From Novosphingobium profundi (GTDB lineage: Bacteria; Pseudomonadota; Alphaproteobacteria; Sphingomonadales; Sphingomonadaceae): 64,000 nt of DNA. Position numbers and translations under genes: made by a program. Location of the stretch: the NCBI RefSeq assembly GCF_020524485.1, contig NZ_JAIVLF010000008.1:58518-122517 (forward strand), in the 5' to 3' direction. The notes beneath the pieces were generated by a model. That model did not search any database, had not been told where the DNA came from, and saw only the letters and a list, made by a program, of their open reading frames with translations. Positions 35,671-43,911 of the stretch are shown piece by piece (position 1 is the first letter of the stretch; every line of letters begins with the position of its first letter).

Positions 35671-36695
35671 AGACCGGACGCCTGATCTTCGGCGCGCTGG
35701 GCGCGGCCGTACTCCTTGCGGGGGGCAGCGTTGCTGCCCTTCGCCTGGGGGCGGGCGAACCCGACCCGGCCGAGCTCGAGGCGAAGTGGGTCGATGGCCC
35801 CTCGCGCTTCGTTGAGGTTGACGGCGTGCGCATGCACGTGCGCGAGGAAGGCCCCAAAGACGCGCCGGTCGTCGTCCTCCTGCACGGTTCGATCGTCAAC
35901 CTGCACGAGTGGGACGATGTTGCGCCGATCCTGGCGCAGAGCTTCCGCGTCGTGCGCTTCGACTGGTCGCCCTACGGGATGACCGGGGTTGATCCGAGCG
36001 GTGTTTACTCGACGCCCCGTTCGGCCGAACTCATGGACAAGCTGATGAAGCAGCTGGGCCATGACAAGTTCGCGGTGGTGGCCACCTCGAACGGCGCCAA
36101 TGTCGGACTTGAATTCAACCGCGCCTATCCCGGCCACACCACGGCCATGGCGTTTTCGATCCTTCCGCTCGAGCGTCCCAGCCAGACCCGCAAGGTCGAC
36201 TGGCGTCTCAAGTGGATGCTCCAGTTCCACAACGCGGTGCTGCCCAACTGGCGCTCGCACACGTTCTGGCGCCTCATGCTGGAAGACACCACGCCCCCCG
36301 GCTTCGAACCGAGCGAGCGCATGGTCGACCAGATCTACGACATGAACAACCGGCCCGGCGCGCTCGCGCGGCAGGCCCAGTATATCCAGGCCAACGTCAA
36401 GCTGTTCCAGACGCAGGATGTGGGTGCTGTTGCCGAAGCGGTGACCGTGCCCGTGCTCATCCAGTGGTGCACCTACGATGATGTGATTTCGCAAGGGGCC
36501 AACGCCTCTGTCGACCGCTTCACCAACACCGAGGTGAAGATGATCGAATACCCGGACCTCGGTCACTTCCCCATGTGGGAGAACCCGGAGAAGTTCGGCG
36601 GCGATCTCAAGGCTTGGCTCGAGACGGCAACGGCCACGCGCAAAGCAGAGCCCGAGCCTGAGGATACGGCACAGGAGGCCGCCCCCACCGCCTGA
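35667..36695 (+). CDS. Membrane-anchored alpha/beta hydrolase
   Basis: Hydrolase of 342 residues with a single N-terminal hydrophobic segment (LIFGALGAAVLLAGGSVAAL). VLLHGSIVNLHEWD, VVATSNGAN (nucleophile elbow, with Ala for the first Gly), LIQWCTYDDVIS and YPDLGHFPMW form the expected catalytic set. It belongs to the same subfamily as the hydrolases at 21.4-23.4 and 54.1 kb. The GTG start overlaps the monooxygenase stop. The C-terminus is acidic and low-complexity. Confidence 0.84.
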   Translation: MKTGRLIFGALGAAVLLAGGSVAALRLGAGEPDPAELEAKWVDGPSRFVEVDGVRMHVREEGPKDAPVVVLLHGSIVNLHEWDDVAPILAQSFRVVRFDWSPYGMTGVDPSGVYSTPRSAELMDKLMKQLGHDKFAVVATSNGANVGLEFNRAYPGHTTAMAFSILPLERPSQTRKVDWRLKWMLQFHNAVLPNWRSHTFWRLMLEDTTPPGFEPSERMVDQIYDMNNRPGALARQAQYIQANVKLFQTQDVGAVAEAVTVPVLIQWCTYDDVISQGANASVDRFTNTEVKMIEYPDLGHFPMWENPEKFGGDLKAWLETATATRKAEPEPEDTAQEAAPTA

Positions 36696-36713
36696 TCGGC
36701 ACCCGCGCTCTCA

Positions 36714-36730
36714 GTTCCGAGCGTCGGATA
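36714..36730. promoter_or_regulatory. Regulon palindrome site H
   Basis: GTTCCG-AGCGT-CGGATA, two mismatches. It lies 77 bases before the FAD monooxygenase start. Confidence 0.6.
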
Positions 36731-36806
36731 CAATCCGCACTGGTCCAGCATGGCGCGTAGTCACGCCATAGGCCGGGTGCCACGTACTTTGGAGTTTTCT
36801 CGTATA

Positions 36807-38015
36807 ATGTCAGCTGTTGAGCGTTGCGAAGTCGCAATCGCCGGCGCCGGTCCTGTCGGCACCGTCATGGCGACCCTTTTGGCCAAGGCCGGCGTGTCCG
36901 TCGTCCTGATCGAGGCCGGTCCGGACTGTGCGCAGGATCTGCGCGCCTCCACTTTCCATCCCCCGACGCTCGAGATGCTCGACGAAATCGGCATCACCTC
37001 GATGCTGCTCGAGCGTGGTCTCAAGGCGCCGCTGTTCCACTGGCGCGACCGCGCCTCGGGCGAGGCGATCGAGTTCGATCTCTCCGAGATTTCCGACGTG
37101 ACGCGCTATCCGTTCCGCATCCAGTGCGAGCAGTACCACCTCAGCCGCGCGCTGGCCGATGGTCTGGACAGCTACACGAACGCGGATCTGCGCTTCAACA
37201 GCCGTCTGCTTCACGTCGCCCAGGACGACACCGGCGTCGACCTCTCGGTCGAGACCATGACCGGTATCGACCGTATCCGCGCCGACTACCTGATCGGTGC
37301 CGACGGCGCGAACTCGGTCGTGCGCAAGTGGCTGGGCATCGAATTTGACGGCTTCACCTACCCCGAGCGCTTCCTGACGCTCTCGACCAAAGTGGAACTG
37401 GCCGACTACCTCCCTAACCTCGCCTACGTGAACTACGTCAGCGATCCCAAGGAATGGCTGGTCCTGCTGCGCGTTCCTTCGGTGTGGCGCGTTCTGGTCC
37501 CGGTCAACGGCCTGGTGGACGAGAACCAGCTGCGCTCCGAGGAAAACAAGAACGCAATCTTCGAGCGCCTGATCGGTCGCGGCGCGGACGTCGAGACTGA
37601 GCACCGCACGCTTTACCGCGTGCACCAGCGTGTCGCGAAGTCGTTCCGCGAGGGCCGCATCATGCTGATCGGCGATGCTGCGCACCTCAACAACCCGCTG
37701 GGCGGCTTCGGCATGAACTCGGGGATCCATGACGCCTTCAACCTGTTCGAGAAGCTCGAGCCGGTCCTCAAGGGCAAGGCCGCGGCCGACGCGAACCTTT
37801 CGCTGTTCGACCGCCAGCGCCGCGAGGTGACCCACACCTTCACCCAGACGCAGACCAAGGCCAACATGTCGATGATCAACGGGGCCAAGGAAGACGGCCA
37901 CGAGGAGCGTCGCCGCAACCTTCAGGCGATCCGCGACGACGACGAAAAGCGCCGCGCCTACATGCTGCGCCAGTCGATGTACCAGAGCCTCAAGCAGGCT
38001 TCCGAAATCGTCTGA
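36807..38015 (+). CDS. FAD-dependent aromatic hydroxylase-type monooxygenase
   Basis: Class A flavoprotein monooxygenase of 402 residues, NAD(P)H-dependent by family. It has GAGPVGTVMATLLAKAG (FAD binding), the DG motif LIGADGANSVVRK and the GD motif MLIGDAAHLNNPLGGFGMNSG. Family members hydroxylate phenols, quinolones or antibiotics such as rifampicin and tetracycline. The C-terminal helical tail is short, so it lacks the thioredoxin-like domain of phenol hydroxylases. It stands alone between two palindromes. Confidence 0.87.
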   Translation: MSAVERCEVAIAGAGPVGTVMATLLAKAGVSVVLIEAGPDCAQDLRASTFHPPTLEMLDEIGITSMLLERGLKAPLFHWRDRASGEAIEFDLSEISDVTRYPFRIQCEQYHLSRALADGLDSYTNADLRFNSRLLHVAQDDTGVDLSVETMTGIDRIRADYLIGADGANSVVRKWLGIEFDGFTYPERFLTLSTKVELADYLPNLAYVNYVSDPKEWLVLLRVPSVWRVLVPVNGLVDENQLRSEENKNAIFERLIGRGADVETEHRTLYRVHQRVAKSFREGRIMLIGDAAHLNNPLGGFGMNSGIHDAFNLFEKLEPVLKGKAAADANLSLFDRQRREVTHTFTQTQTKANMSMINGAKEDGHEERRRNLQAIRDDDEKRRAYMLRQSMYQSLKQASEIV

Positions 38016-38127
38016 GCCGGACGCCGCCAGGCGTTCCAGCAGATTGCCAGCGGGGCGCAGGACCAGATTGGTTCTGCGCCCCGTTTGTCTGGAGGTCCGG
38101 TTTCCTGGAGGAAATTTCGACCCCACA

Positions 38128-38144
38128 TGTCCGCGTATCGGACA
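38128..38144. promoter_or_regulatory. Regulon palindrome site I
   Basis: TGTCCG-CGTAT-CGGACA, a full match with perfect symmetry. It lies 87 bases before the preferred start of the transporter gene. Confidence 0.75.
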
Positions 38145-38230
38145 GAGCCGCGATGCCGCTCCGGGAGGGGCAGCTTGGTTGCACACTCCTTCTCGAACCC
38201 GCGATGCAACAGACGGGCGAGGAGAAGCGT

Positions 38231-39685
38231 GTGACGAGTGAAACGCAGATGGCCGCCGATGCGGCCTTGCCCGTGAGCGAGCCGCAGATGTCCGTGGCGC
38301 CGAGCGCGCCCGGAGCTACCTGGAAGATCCGCTTCGGCTCGGCAATGATCCCCATGGGCCATGCTGCGGGCCAGAACCTCGTCACCGTCCTTGGCCTTCG
38401 TTTCATGACCGACAGCCTCGCGATTTCGGCGGGTGCGGCGGGCCTCATGTTCGCACTGATGAAGATCTACGACGGGATTACCGATCCGGCGGTCGGCGCC
38501 TGGAGCGACCGCGCGCAGACGCGCTGGGGGCGTCGTCTCCCATTCCTCTTTGCAGGTGGCCTCGCCATGCCGGTCGGCCTCGCCCTTCTGTTTGGCGCGC
38601 CCGATTTCGGATCGATCCTGCTGGCCCAGGCTTTCGTTCTCCTGGCCCTGATGATCCACGCGACGGGCTATACGCTGCTCACCATTCCCGGCTTTGCCAT
38701 GCTGGTGGAAAGCTCCACCGATCCCAAGGAGCGTACCCGGCTCATGGCCTGGCGGACCTATGGCAACGCGGTCGGGACGCTGCTCGGCTCCACGCTTCCC
38801 GCCTGGATATTGGGGGCGCTTGGCCCGTCGCGCGAGAGCCATCTGCTGGTGGCCCTCGCGGTGGGGGCGGTGGTCTTCACTGCGACCGTGATCGCGGTCT
38901 GGCTTCTGCGCGAGGCGCCGCGCACCACGCCGCGCGCAGCCGATCTCGCCAAGGCGCCGCACCCGCTGCGCAGTCTTGCCCACCAGGTGCGCCTTGCCTG
39001 GCAAAACGTACCCTTTCGCATCCTCGCCATCGCCCACGTCTTCCTGCTCTTTGGAACGGCCATCGGCTCGGCAGGGCTGGCCTATTTTACCCGCACCTTC
39101 CTCGACCTGCCGGACTCCGCACTCGGAACCTACTTCGCCATGGCAACAGGCGCGATGCTGGTGGGCATGACGCCCTGGGTCTGGCTCTCCAACCGCATTG
39201 GCAAGAAGGAGAGCTACATCGCCGCGCTCGCCATGTTTGCCGTGGTGCAGCTGAGCTGGCTGCTTGCAGGGCCGGGGGAGAGCATGGTCCTGGTGAGCGC
39301 GCGTGGTATCCTAAGTGGGCTTGCGGGTGGCGGTATGATCCTGTGCGCCTATTCGCTTCTCTCTGATGCGGTCCGCTACGATTTCATCACCAGTGGCGAG
39401 CGGCGGGAAGGGGCCTTTGCCGGTTTCACCACGCTCTTCGACAAGTTGTCGTCGGCCGCCGCCCTTGCCGCGATGGGCGGGTTCCTCAGCGCCATGGGCT
39501 ATGTCTCATCCTCGAGCGGAGAGGCCGCCGCGCAGAGCGACAGCGCGCGCCTTGCCATTCTCCTGTGCGAATCCGCCATTCCCGCTGCCGCGATGCTCGC
39601 GGCTATCGTTGCCATGCTGTTCTACCGTCTCGATCCGGCCATGCTGGAGGCGCTGGAGACGGGCCGTATCGAGAAGGAAGCCTGA
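38231..39685 (+). CDS. MFS transporter, GPH (MelB-like) family, copy 3
   Basis: Inner-membrane carrier of 484 residues by the preferred start. The GPH signature is YDGITDPAVGAWSDRAQTRWGRRLPFLFAGG. Start choice: GTG at 38231 follows GAGGAGAAG at good spacing; an ATG at 38204 and a longer frame from 38153 are possible but lack ribosome sites. The monooxygenase gene follows 3 bases after its stop, so carrier and enzyme probably serve the same compound. Confidence 0.86.
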   Translation: MTSETQMAADAALPVSEPQMSVAPSAPGATWKIRFGSAMIPMGHAAGQNLVTVLGLRFMTDSLAISAGAAGLMFALMKIYDGITDPAVGAWSDRAQTRWGRRLPFLFAGGLAMPVGLALLFGAPDFGSILLAQAFVLLALMIHATGYTLLTIPGFAMLVESSTDPKERTRLMAWRTYGNAVGTLLGSTLPAWILGALGPSRESHLLVALAVGAVVFTATVIAVWLLREAPRTTPRAADLAKAPHPLRSLAHQVRLAWQNVPFRILAIAHVFLLFGTAIGSAGLAYFTRTFLDLPDSALGTYFAMATGAMLVGMTPWVWLSNRIGKKESYIAALAMFAVVQLSWLLAGPGESMVLVSARGILSGLAGGGMILCAYSLLSDAVRYDFITSGERREGAFAGFTTLFDKLSSAAALAAMGGFLSAMGYVSSSSGEAAAQSDSARLAILLCESAIPAAAMLAAIVAMLFYRLDPAMLEALETGRIEKEA

Positions 39686-39688
39686 GCC

Positions 39689-40756
39689 ATGTCCGGCCAC
39701 GAAATCGAACTCGTCGGGCTTGTCGCCCCGTACCGCGCGTCCGAAGCGAGCGAGGCGCCGCCCGCCTATGATGCCAGCTTTGTTGCGGAAGCGGCGAAGG
39801 GCTATGAAGCGGCCGGTTACGACCGCGTCCTGATCGGGCAGAACGCGCGCTCGGCCGACAGTCTTGTCACCGCGACCTGGGTGGCGGCGGCGACCACGCG
39901 GCTCAAGCTGATGGTGGCGCATCGTCCCGGCTTCATCGCCCCGACCATGGCCGCAAGGGCCTTTGCCACGCTCGACCAATTTTCCGGTGGGCGCGCGGGG
40001 GTCCATATCATCACCGCCTTCTCGGACATCGAGACACGCTGCGACGGCGACTACCATACCAAGGACGAGCGTTACCGCCGCTCCAATGAATACGTGCGCA
40101 TCCTGCGCCGGATCTGGGCGGGCGAGGCGCCGTGCAACCATGAAGGTGATTGGTACCGTTTCGACGAAGCGGGAAGCGAGGTTCATCCGGTAGACGGCTC
40201 GGTCCCGGTGTTCTGGGCGGGGAATTCGGAACTGGCAGTGAAATTCGGCGCCGAGCTTGCCGATGTCTACGCCTTCGGGCCGGGTAGCGTGGCGCAAGTG
40301 GGCGCGCAGGTCGCGTTGGTGCGGGCCGAAGCCGCCAAACACGGGCGCAATCCGCGCTGCTCGATGTCGATGCGCCTCGTGGTCGCCGATACCGATGAAG
40401 CCGCGTGGGAGCGCGCGACACAGATCCTGCGCACGGTCGAAGCGCGCCAGGCGGCACATGGTCTGCTTGGTCGCGATCTGGGCAAGGCGGCGCAGGACAT
40501 GGCAAAGGGCGCAGCCGAAGCCGATGCGGCCTCGGAGGATCCGTGTCTGTGGACCGGGCTTACCAAGGCGACACAAGGGCGCCTTCAGGTTATGTGCCTG
40601 GTCGGCTCCCCCGAAACGCTGGTTCAGGCGCTGCTGCGCTACCGCGAGGTCGGGATCGACAACTTCCTTGTCACCGGTTTTGACTGGCTGCCCGACGCGC
40701 ACCGCATCGGGACTGAGATTGGCCCGGAGCTGCGACGCCTAGGCAACGCGATCTAG
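39689..40756 (+). CDS. Luciferase-like FMN monooxygenase (SsuD-like)
   Basis: Flavin-dependent monooxygenase of 355 residues, alkanesulfonate-monooxygenase type. Characteristic segments are LVTATWVAAATTRLKLMVAHRPGF, ARAFATLDQFSGGRAGVHIIT, the DERYRRSNEYVRILRRIW helix and VFWAGNSELA. Known relatives cleave C-S bonds in sulfonates, but the family is broad and no ssu-type transporter is present. A reduced-flavin donor must come from elsewhere. Confidence 0.87.
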   Translation: MSGHEIELVGLVAPYRASEASEAPPAYDASFVAEAAKGYEAAGYDRVLIGQNARSADSLVTATWVAAATTRLKLMVAHRPGFIAPTMAARAFATLDQFSGGRAGVHIITAFSDIETRCDGDYHTKDERYRRSNEYVRILRRIWAGEAPCNHEGDWYRFDEAGSEVHPVDGSVPVFWAGNSELAVKFGAELADVYAFGPGSVAQVGAQVALVRAEAAKHGRNPRCSMSMRLVVADTDEAAWERATQILRTVEARQAAHGLLGRDLGKAAQDMAKGAAEADAASEDPCLWTGLTKATQGRLQVMCLVGSPETLVQALLRYREVGIDNFLVTGFDWLPDAHRIGTEIGPELRRLGNAI

Positions 40757-40774
40757 CTCGGTCGCGTAAGGCTC

Positions 40775-40823
40775 AGCCAAGAAAAAGGCCCGGCGGGATG
40801 ACCGCCGGGCCTTTTTCTTGGCT
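40775..40823. terminator. Bidirectional terminator
   Basis: Perfect 22-bp arms with a 5-base loop. The core GGCCCGGCGG / CCGCCGGGCC is flanked by A5 on one side and T5 on the other, so it works in both directions. It lies between the convergent monooxygenase and small-protein genes. Confidence 0.9.
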
Positions 40824-40856
40824 GGTGGGGAAGGGGCTGGCAGCCCCTTCGCCCGA

Positions 40857-41222
40857 TCAGGGCTGGGCGATCTCGTGGATCGTTGCCTCGAAGCCTTCCG
40901 AGGTCTGCGCCTGGGCCGCTTCGTCCGCGTCCTTGAGCTGCAGGTAGAACAGGCGCTGCATGAAGTCCTGACGGCGTGCTTCGCGCTCTTCCAGGGCGTC
41001 CTGGTCGAGTTCGAGAGCCTCGATACCGGCGGCAAGGTCAAGGCCATTGGCCTTGGCCACGCGCTCGGCGCTGTCGAGACGGTCGCGCACGACCGAAAGC
41101 TCGCTGGCCAGAACCATGATCATCGACATCGCGGCATCGACGCCCGGGGTCTCATAGAACTCGGGGCGCTTGCCCTTGGCGTGGCGAATGACGTGCGGGC
41201 GCTCTTGGGTGGTGTTGTCCAT
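40857..41222 (-). CDS. Small unknown protein paired with a methyltransferase (copy 2)
   Basis: Protein of 121 residues, helical and without a signal peptide; no named family recognised. VDAAMSMIMVLASELSVVRDRLDSAERV matches the core of the 118-residue protein at 18781-19137. The N-terminus is basic (HVIRHAKGKRPEF) in both. Here it follows the methyltransferase gene after 24 bases, whereas at 18.8 kb it precedes it, so the pairing is conserved although the gene order is reversed. It is probably a partner or regulator of the methyltransferase (inference). Confidence 0.75.
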   Translation of the reverse strand: MDNTTQERPHVIRHAKGKRPEFYETPGVDAAMSMIMVLASELSVVRDRLDSAERVAKANGLDLAAGIEALELDQDALEEREARRQDFMQRLFYLQLKDADEAAQAQTSEGFEATIHEIAQP

Positions 41223-41246
41223 CGTATATCTGTCCTTGCTTGCGCC

Positions 41247-42476
41247 TCAGGCCGCGATGGCCTGCTTTTCGCCCTTCTTGGCGATGAGCACTTCCCAGCC
41301 ACCGCCGGGTGCGAATTCGCCTGCGGTGAAGTCACGCTCGGCGACGTGCTCGGAGGATTCCTGGCTGTAGCCCGACGCGGCTGCGGCGAACTCCATGACC
41401 GCCATCGGGGCGGTGTCGAAGCGCACGGCGTCACGATCGAAGCCGGCCTTCTCGGCAAGGCCGATCTGGTCCATGTCGCGCATCGCGCCCCAGAACGGCT
41501 CGTTGTTGTACCAGGTCTCGTTGTCGAGGATGAACTGGGTGAAGGGGTCCATCAGGTCGAAGGGCGGAAGGTCGGCGTGGATCATCAGGCCGCCGGGCTT
41601 CAGCACGCGGAAGGCCTCGTTGAACACGCGCGGCATGGCCTTGCCGCTGGTCTCGTGGAGCAGGATGTGACTGACGACGAGATCGAATTCCTCGTCACCG
41701 AAGGTGGTTTCCTCAGCGTTCATCTGCGCGAAGTTGACGTCGAGACCCATGCCTGCCGCACGTGCGTGCGCGTAACGGACGCAGGGACCGCCCACGTCGA
41801 TGCCCCAGACCTCGGCTTCGGGGAACAGCTCCTTGTAGGGCAGCGTCGAGTGGCCGACCGTGCAGCCCATGTCGAGAATGCGCTTGGGCTTGAAGTCGGG
41901 CATGTTGCGCTTGAGGTAGTTCACCACCGAGCGGCCCATGTCGTCGTTGTTGGGGCCGGTGTAGCCCATCGAGTAGAGGTACACACCGCGGTCGTAGAGC
42001 GCGCCCACCGAAACGTCGTCCTCGGTGACTTCCGAGCAGTAGCCGCCGGGCATGCAGTGGATGTCGAGCGCGGTAACGTAACGCGGGGGCTCGAAGCCTT
42101 CGGGAATGACGAGCTCGCCCTTGTTGGTCGCGGACAGCTCCTTGGCCTTCGCGATGAGGTCGGGCAGCTGGCGGTCGATCGAGACGTTGACCGATTCCCA
42201 CAGCAGTTCCTGCGCCGTGCGGTTGGCCATGGCGTAGTGCTGGAAGTAGAGGTCGTGGATCATGACCGAGCGGATGTCGCGGCGGTTCTCCGGCGGACGG
42301 CCGTTGGCCTTCTCGAACGCCTTGGACACGCGGGTCTCGTAGATCGGGGTCAGCCCGGGCAGCAGAGTGGACTGGATGAAGCCCTTGAAGCTCTTGGCGA
42401 ACTCTTCGCGGGAAGCCTCATCCGCCGTCGCCTTGGGCAGAATCGGATGGTCGGCTTGCTGAAAGGTATTGAGCAT
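41247..42476 (-). CDS. SAM-dependent methyltransferase with N-terminal extension (copy 2)
   Basis: Class I methyltransferase of 409 residues. Motif I is ILDMGCTVGHST, motif II EVWGIDVG, and FDLVVSHILLHETS and FRVLKPGGLMIHADLPP follow. The first 200 or so residues form an extra domain with LDIHCMPGGYCSEV, shared with the paralogue at 19178-20362. GAGGAG precedes the start. It diverges from the second DUF1838 gene across a gap with a regulon palindrome. Confidence 0.84.
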   Translation of the reverse strand: MLNTFQQADHPILPKATADEASREEFAKSFKGFIQSTLLPGLTPIYETRVSKAFEKANGRPPENRRDIRSVMIHDLYFQHYAMANRTAQELLWESVNVSIDRQLPDLIAKAKELSATNKGELVIPEGFEPPRYVTALDIHCMPGGYCSEVTEDDVSVGALYDRGVYLYSMGYTGPNNDDMGRSVVNYLKRNMPDFKPKRILDMGCTVGHSTLPYKELFPEAEVWGIDVGGPCVRYAHARAAGMGLDVNFAQMNAEETTFGDEEFDLVVSHILLHETSGKAMPRVFNEAFRVLKPGGLMIHADLPPFDLMDPFTQFILDNETWYNNEPFWGAMRDMDQIGLAEKAGFDRDAVRFDTAPMAVMEFAAAASGYSQESSEHVAERDFTAGEFAPGGGWEVLIAKKGEKQAIAA

Positions 42477-42555
42477 GATGCGACTCCTCTGTTCATCGGG
42501 CTCTTGCGGTTTTCTTGCGGACCGTGCGTGGGGCGGCATAGTCGCCCCGGTCCGC

Positions 42556-42572
42556 TATCCGCTTGGCGATCA
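42556..42572. promoter_or_regulatory. Regulon palindrome site J
   Basis: TATCCG-CTTGG-CGATCA. The left half is perfect and the right half matches 4 of 6 positions. It lies in the divergent gap between the methyltransferase and DUF1838 copy 2. Confidence 0.5.
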
Positions 42573-42691
42573 TGCAATCCTATCGCGATGCGCTGGATCA
42601 AGGAAAGCACAAAAAGTATAAGTCTAGATCAATTGACGGGGCCGATTCCGGTCCCGCCCGATTTCACCAGCCCCCTAAAGGGAACCATACC

Positions 42692-43747
42692 ATGGATGAT
42701 ATGAAATTCAGCCGTCGCCAGAGCCTGGGAATGGCCGGACTTGGCGCAGGGCTTGCCTCGGGTCTCGTCGCCGCGCCTTCGCTGGCGCAGGCCGCGACCG
42801 GCGCCAAGGGTCCCAGCCCCAAGACCCCGGCCTTCAAGACGAAGATCGATTTCAAGGATCCGGAGTGGAACCGCGACACCTATGTGCGCATCGACGCGGA
42901 CATCGACCCCACCAAGGAGAAGGTGGGCTGGCTCAAGGGCAAGGTCTATGGCGTGCGCCCCAATGAGCCGGTGCGCCAGCTCTTCATCAATGAGGGCTTC
43001 AGCGTCGTGCGCTCGGTCCGCCAGGAAGATGGCTCCTACCGCCGCCTGCTGCGCGAGATCGTGTTCTACCGTGACATCGAGACCGGCAAGCTGATCGACA
43101 AATGGTATAACCCTTATACCGACGAGACCGTCGATGTGGTTCCCATCGCCAACGATCCGTTCAACTTCACGATCAGCCAGTGGGCGCCCGAACCGCCGTC
43201 GTACGGTGGCCTCAACAAGGACAAGCCGCCGCGCAAGCCCTTCCTGATGGAATGGGAAGAGGGCCCGAACGACACGCTGATCCTGCGTTCGGACATCGAC
43301 ATGATGTACCCCAACGGCCTCACCCCCGATAAGTGGGTGCGCGAGTCCTCGGGCGCGTTCAACCGCGTTTCGGAGCACTTCATCTACACGGTGAACCGCA
43401 AGGACGTGCTGAACCCCAATGTGACGCACATCCAGCACGTGGGTGCCTGGAGCCGTGTGACCCCGTGGCTGCCCTGGATGCTCATGGGTCAGGCCGAGGG
43501 TCACATCAACTACTTCAACAACTTCACCACCGCTGAAGACGGCATTGCTGGCCTCCCCGATGATCTCGTGGCAGCCGCCCGCAACATGGGCGAGAAGTGG
43601 CTGCACGCGCCCGAGAGCGATTATGGTCCCTCGCTCTCGAGCATCGAGAACTACATCCACGACCATGAGCCCGCACCGGTGCCTGAAGGTTGGGAGCCGC
43701 CCAAGGCACCCGCAGCACCGCAGCCGCTGCAGCGGGGCGGCCAGTAA
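42692..43747 (+). CDS. Tat-exported DUF1838 family protein (copy 2)
   Basis: DUF1838 protein of 351 residues. A clear twin-arginine signal (SRRQSLGMAGLGAGLASGLV) ends near AQAATG, so the protein is folded, probably with a bound ligand or metal, before export. Conserved blocks are DKWYNPYTDETVDV, FLMEWEEGPNDTLILRSD and VTPWLPWMLMGQAEGH, shared with copy 1. The C-terminus is Pro-rich. AAAGGGAA precedes the start. The function is unknown; the repeated occurrence suggests a specific step on the exported side of the pathway. Confidence 0.87.
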   Translation: MDDMKFSRRQSLGMAGLGAGLASGLVAAPSLAQAATGAKGPSPKTPAFKTKIDFKDPEWNRDTYVRIDADIDPTKEKVGWLKGKVYGVRPNEPVRQLFINEGFSVVRSVRQEDGSYRRLLREIVFYRDIETGKLIDKWYNPYTDETVDVVPIANDPFNFTISQWAPEPPSYGGLNKDKPPRKPFLMEWEEGPNDTLILRSDIDMMYPNGLTPDKWVRESSGAFNRVSEHFIYTVNRKDVLNPNVTHIQHVGAWSRVTPWLPWMLMGQAEGHINYFNNFTTAEDGIAGLPDDLVAAARNMGEKWLHAPESDYGPSLSSIENYIHDHEPAPVPEGWEPPKAPAAPQPLQRGGQ

Positions 43748-43776
43748 GGCCGACGGTCTGATGGCATCGTAAACAG

Positions 43777-43810
43777 GAAAAGGTCGGGAGTTTTGCTCTC
43801 GGCCTTTTTT
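43777..43810 (+). terminator. Terminator after DUF1838 copy 2
   Basis: Stem AAAAGGTCGGGAG / CTCTCGGCCTTTT (closed by two G-T pairs), loop TTTTG, then a T run. About 30 bases after the stop. Confidence 0.8.
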
Positions 43811-43843
43811 GTTCGCTCACAGTGTGTTGCGGGCGATAGTTAC

Positions 43844-43890
43844 AAAAGGAAAGCGGCCCCGCCCGCATCCGGGGAGGCCGCTTTCCTTTT
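43844..43890 (-). terminator. Terminator after the FAD-linked oxidase gene
   Basis: 15-bp arms AAAAGGAAAGCGGCC / GGCCGCTTTCCTTTT with a loop of about 17 bases; T run on the reverse strand. It lies 22 bases beyond the oxidase stop and may also back up the neighbouring forward terminator. Confidence 0.8.
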
Positions 43891-43911
43891 GTTAGTACGT
43901 GATCGCTCGGA

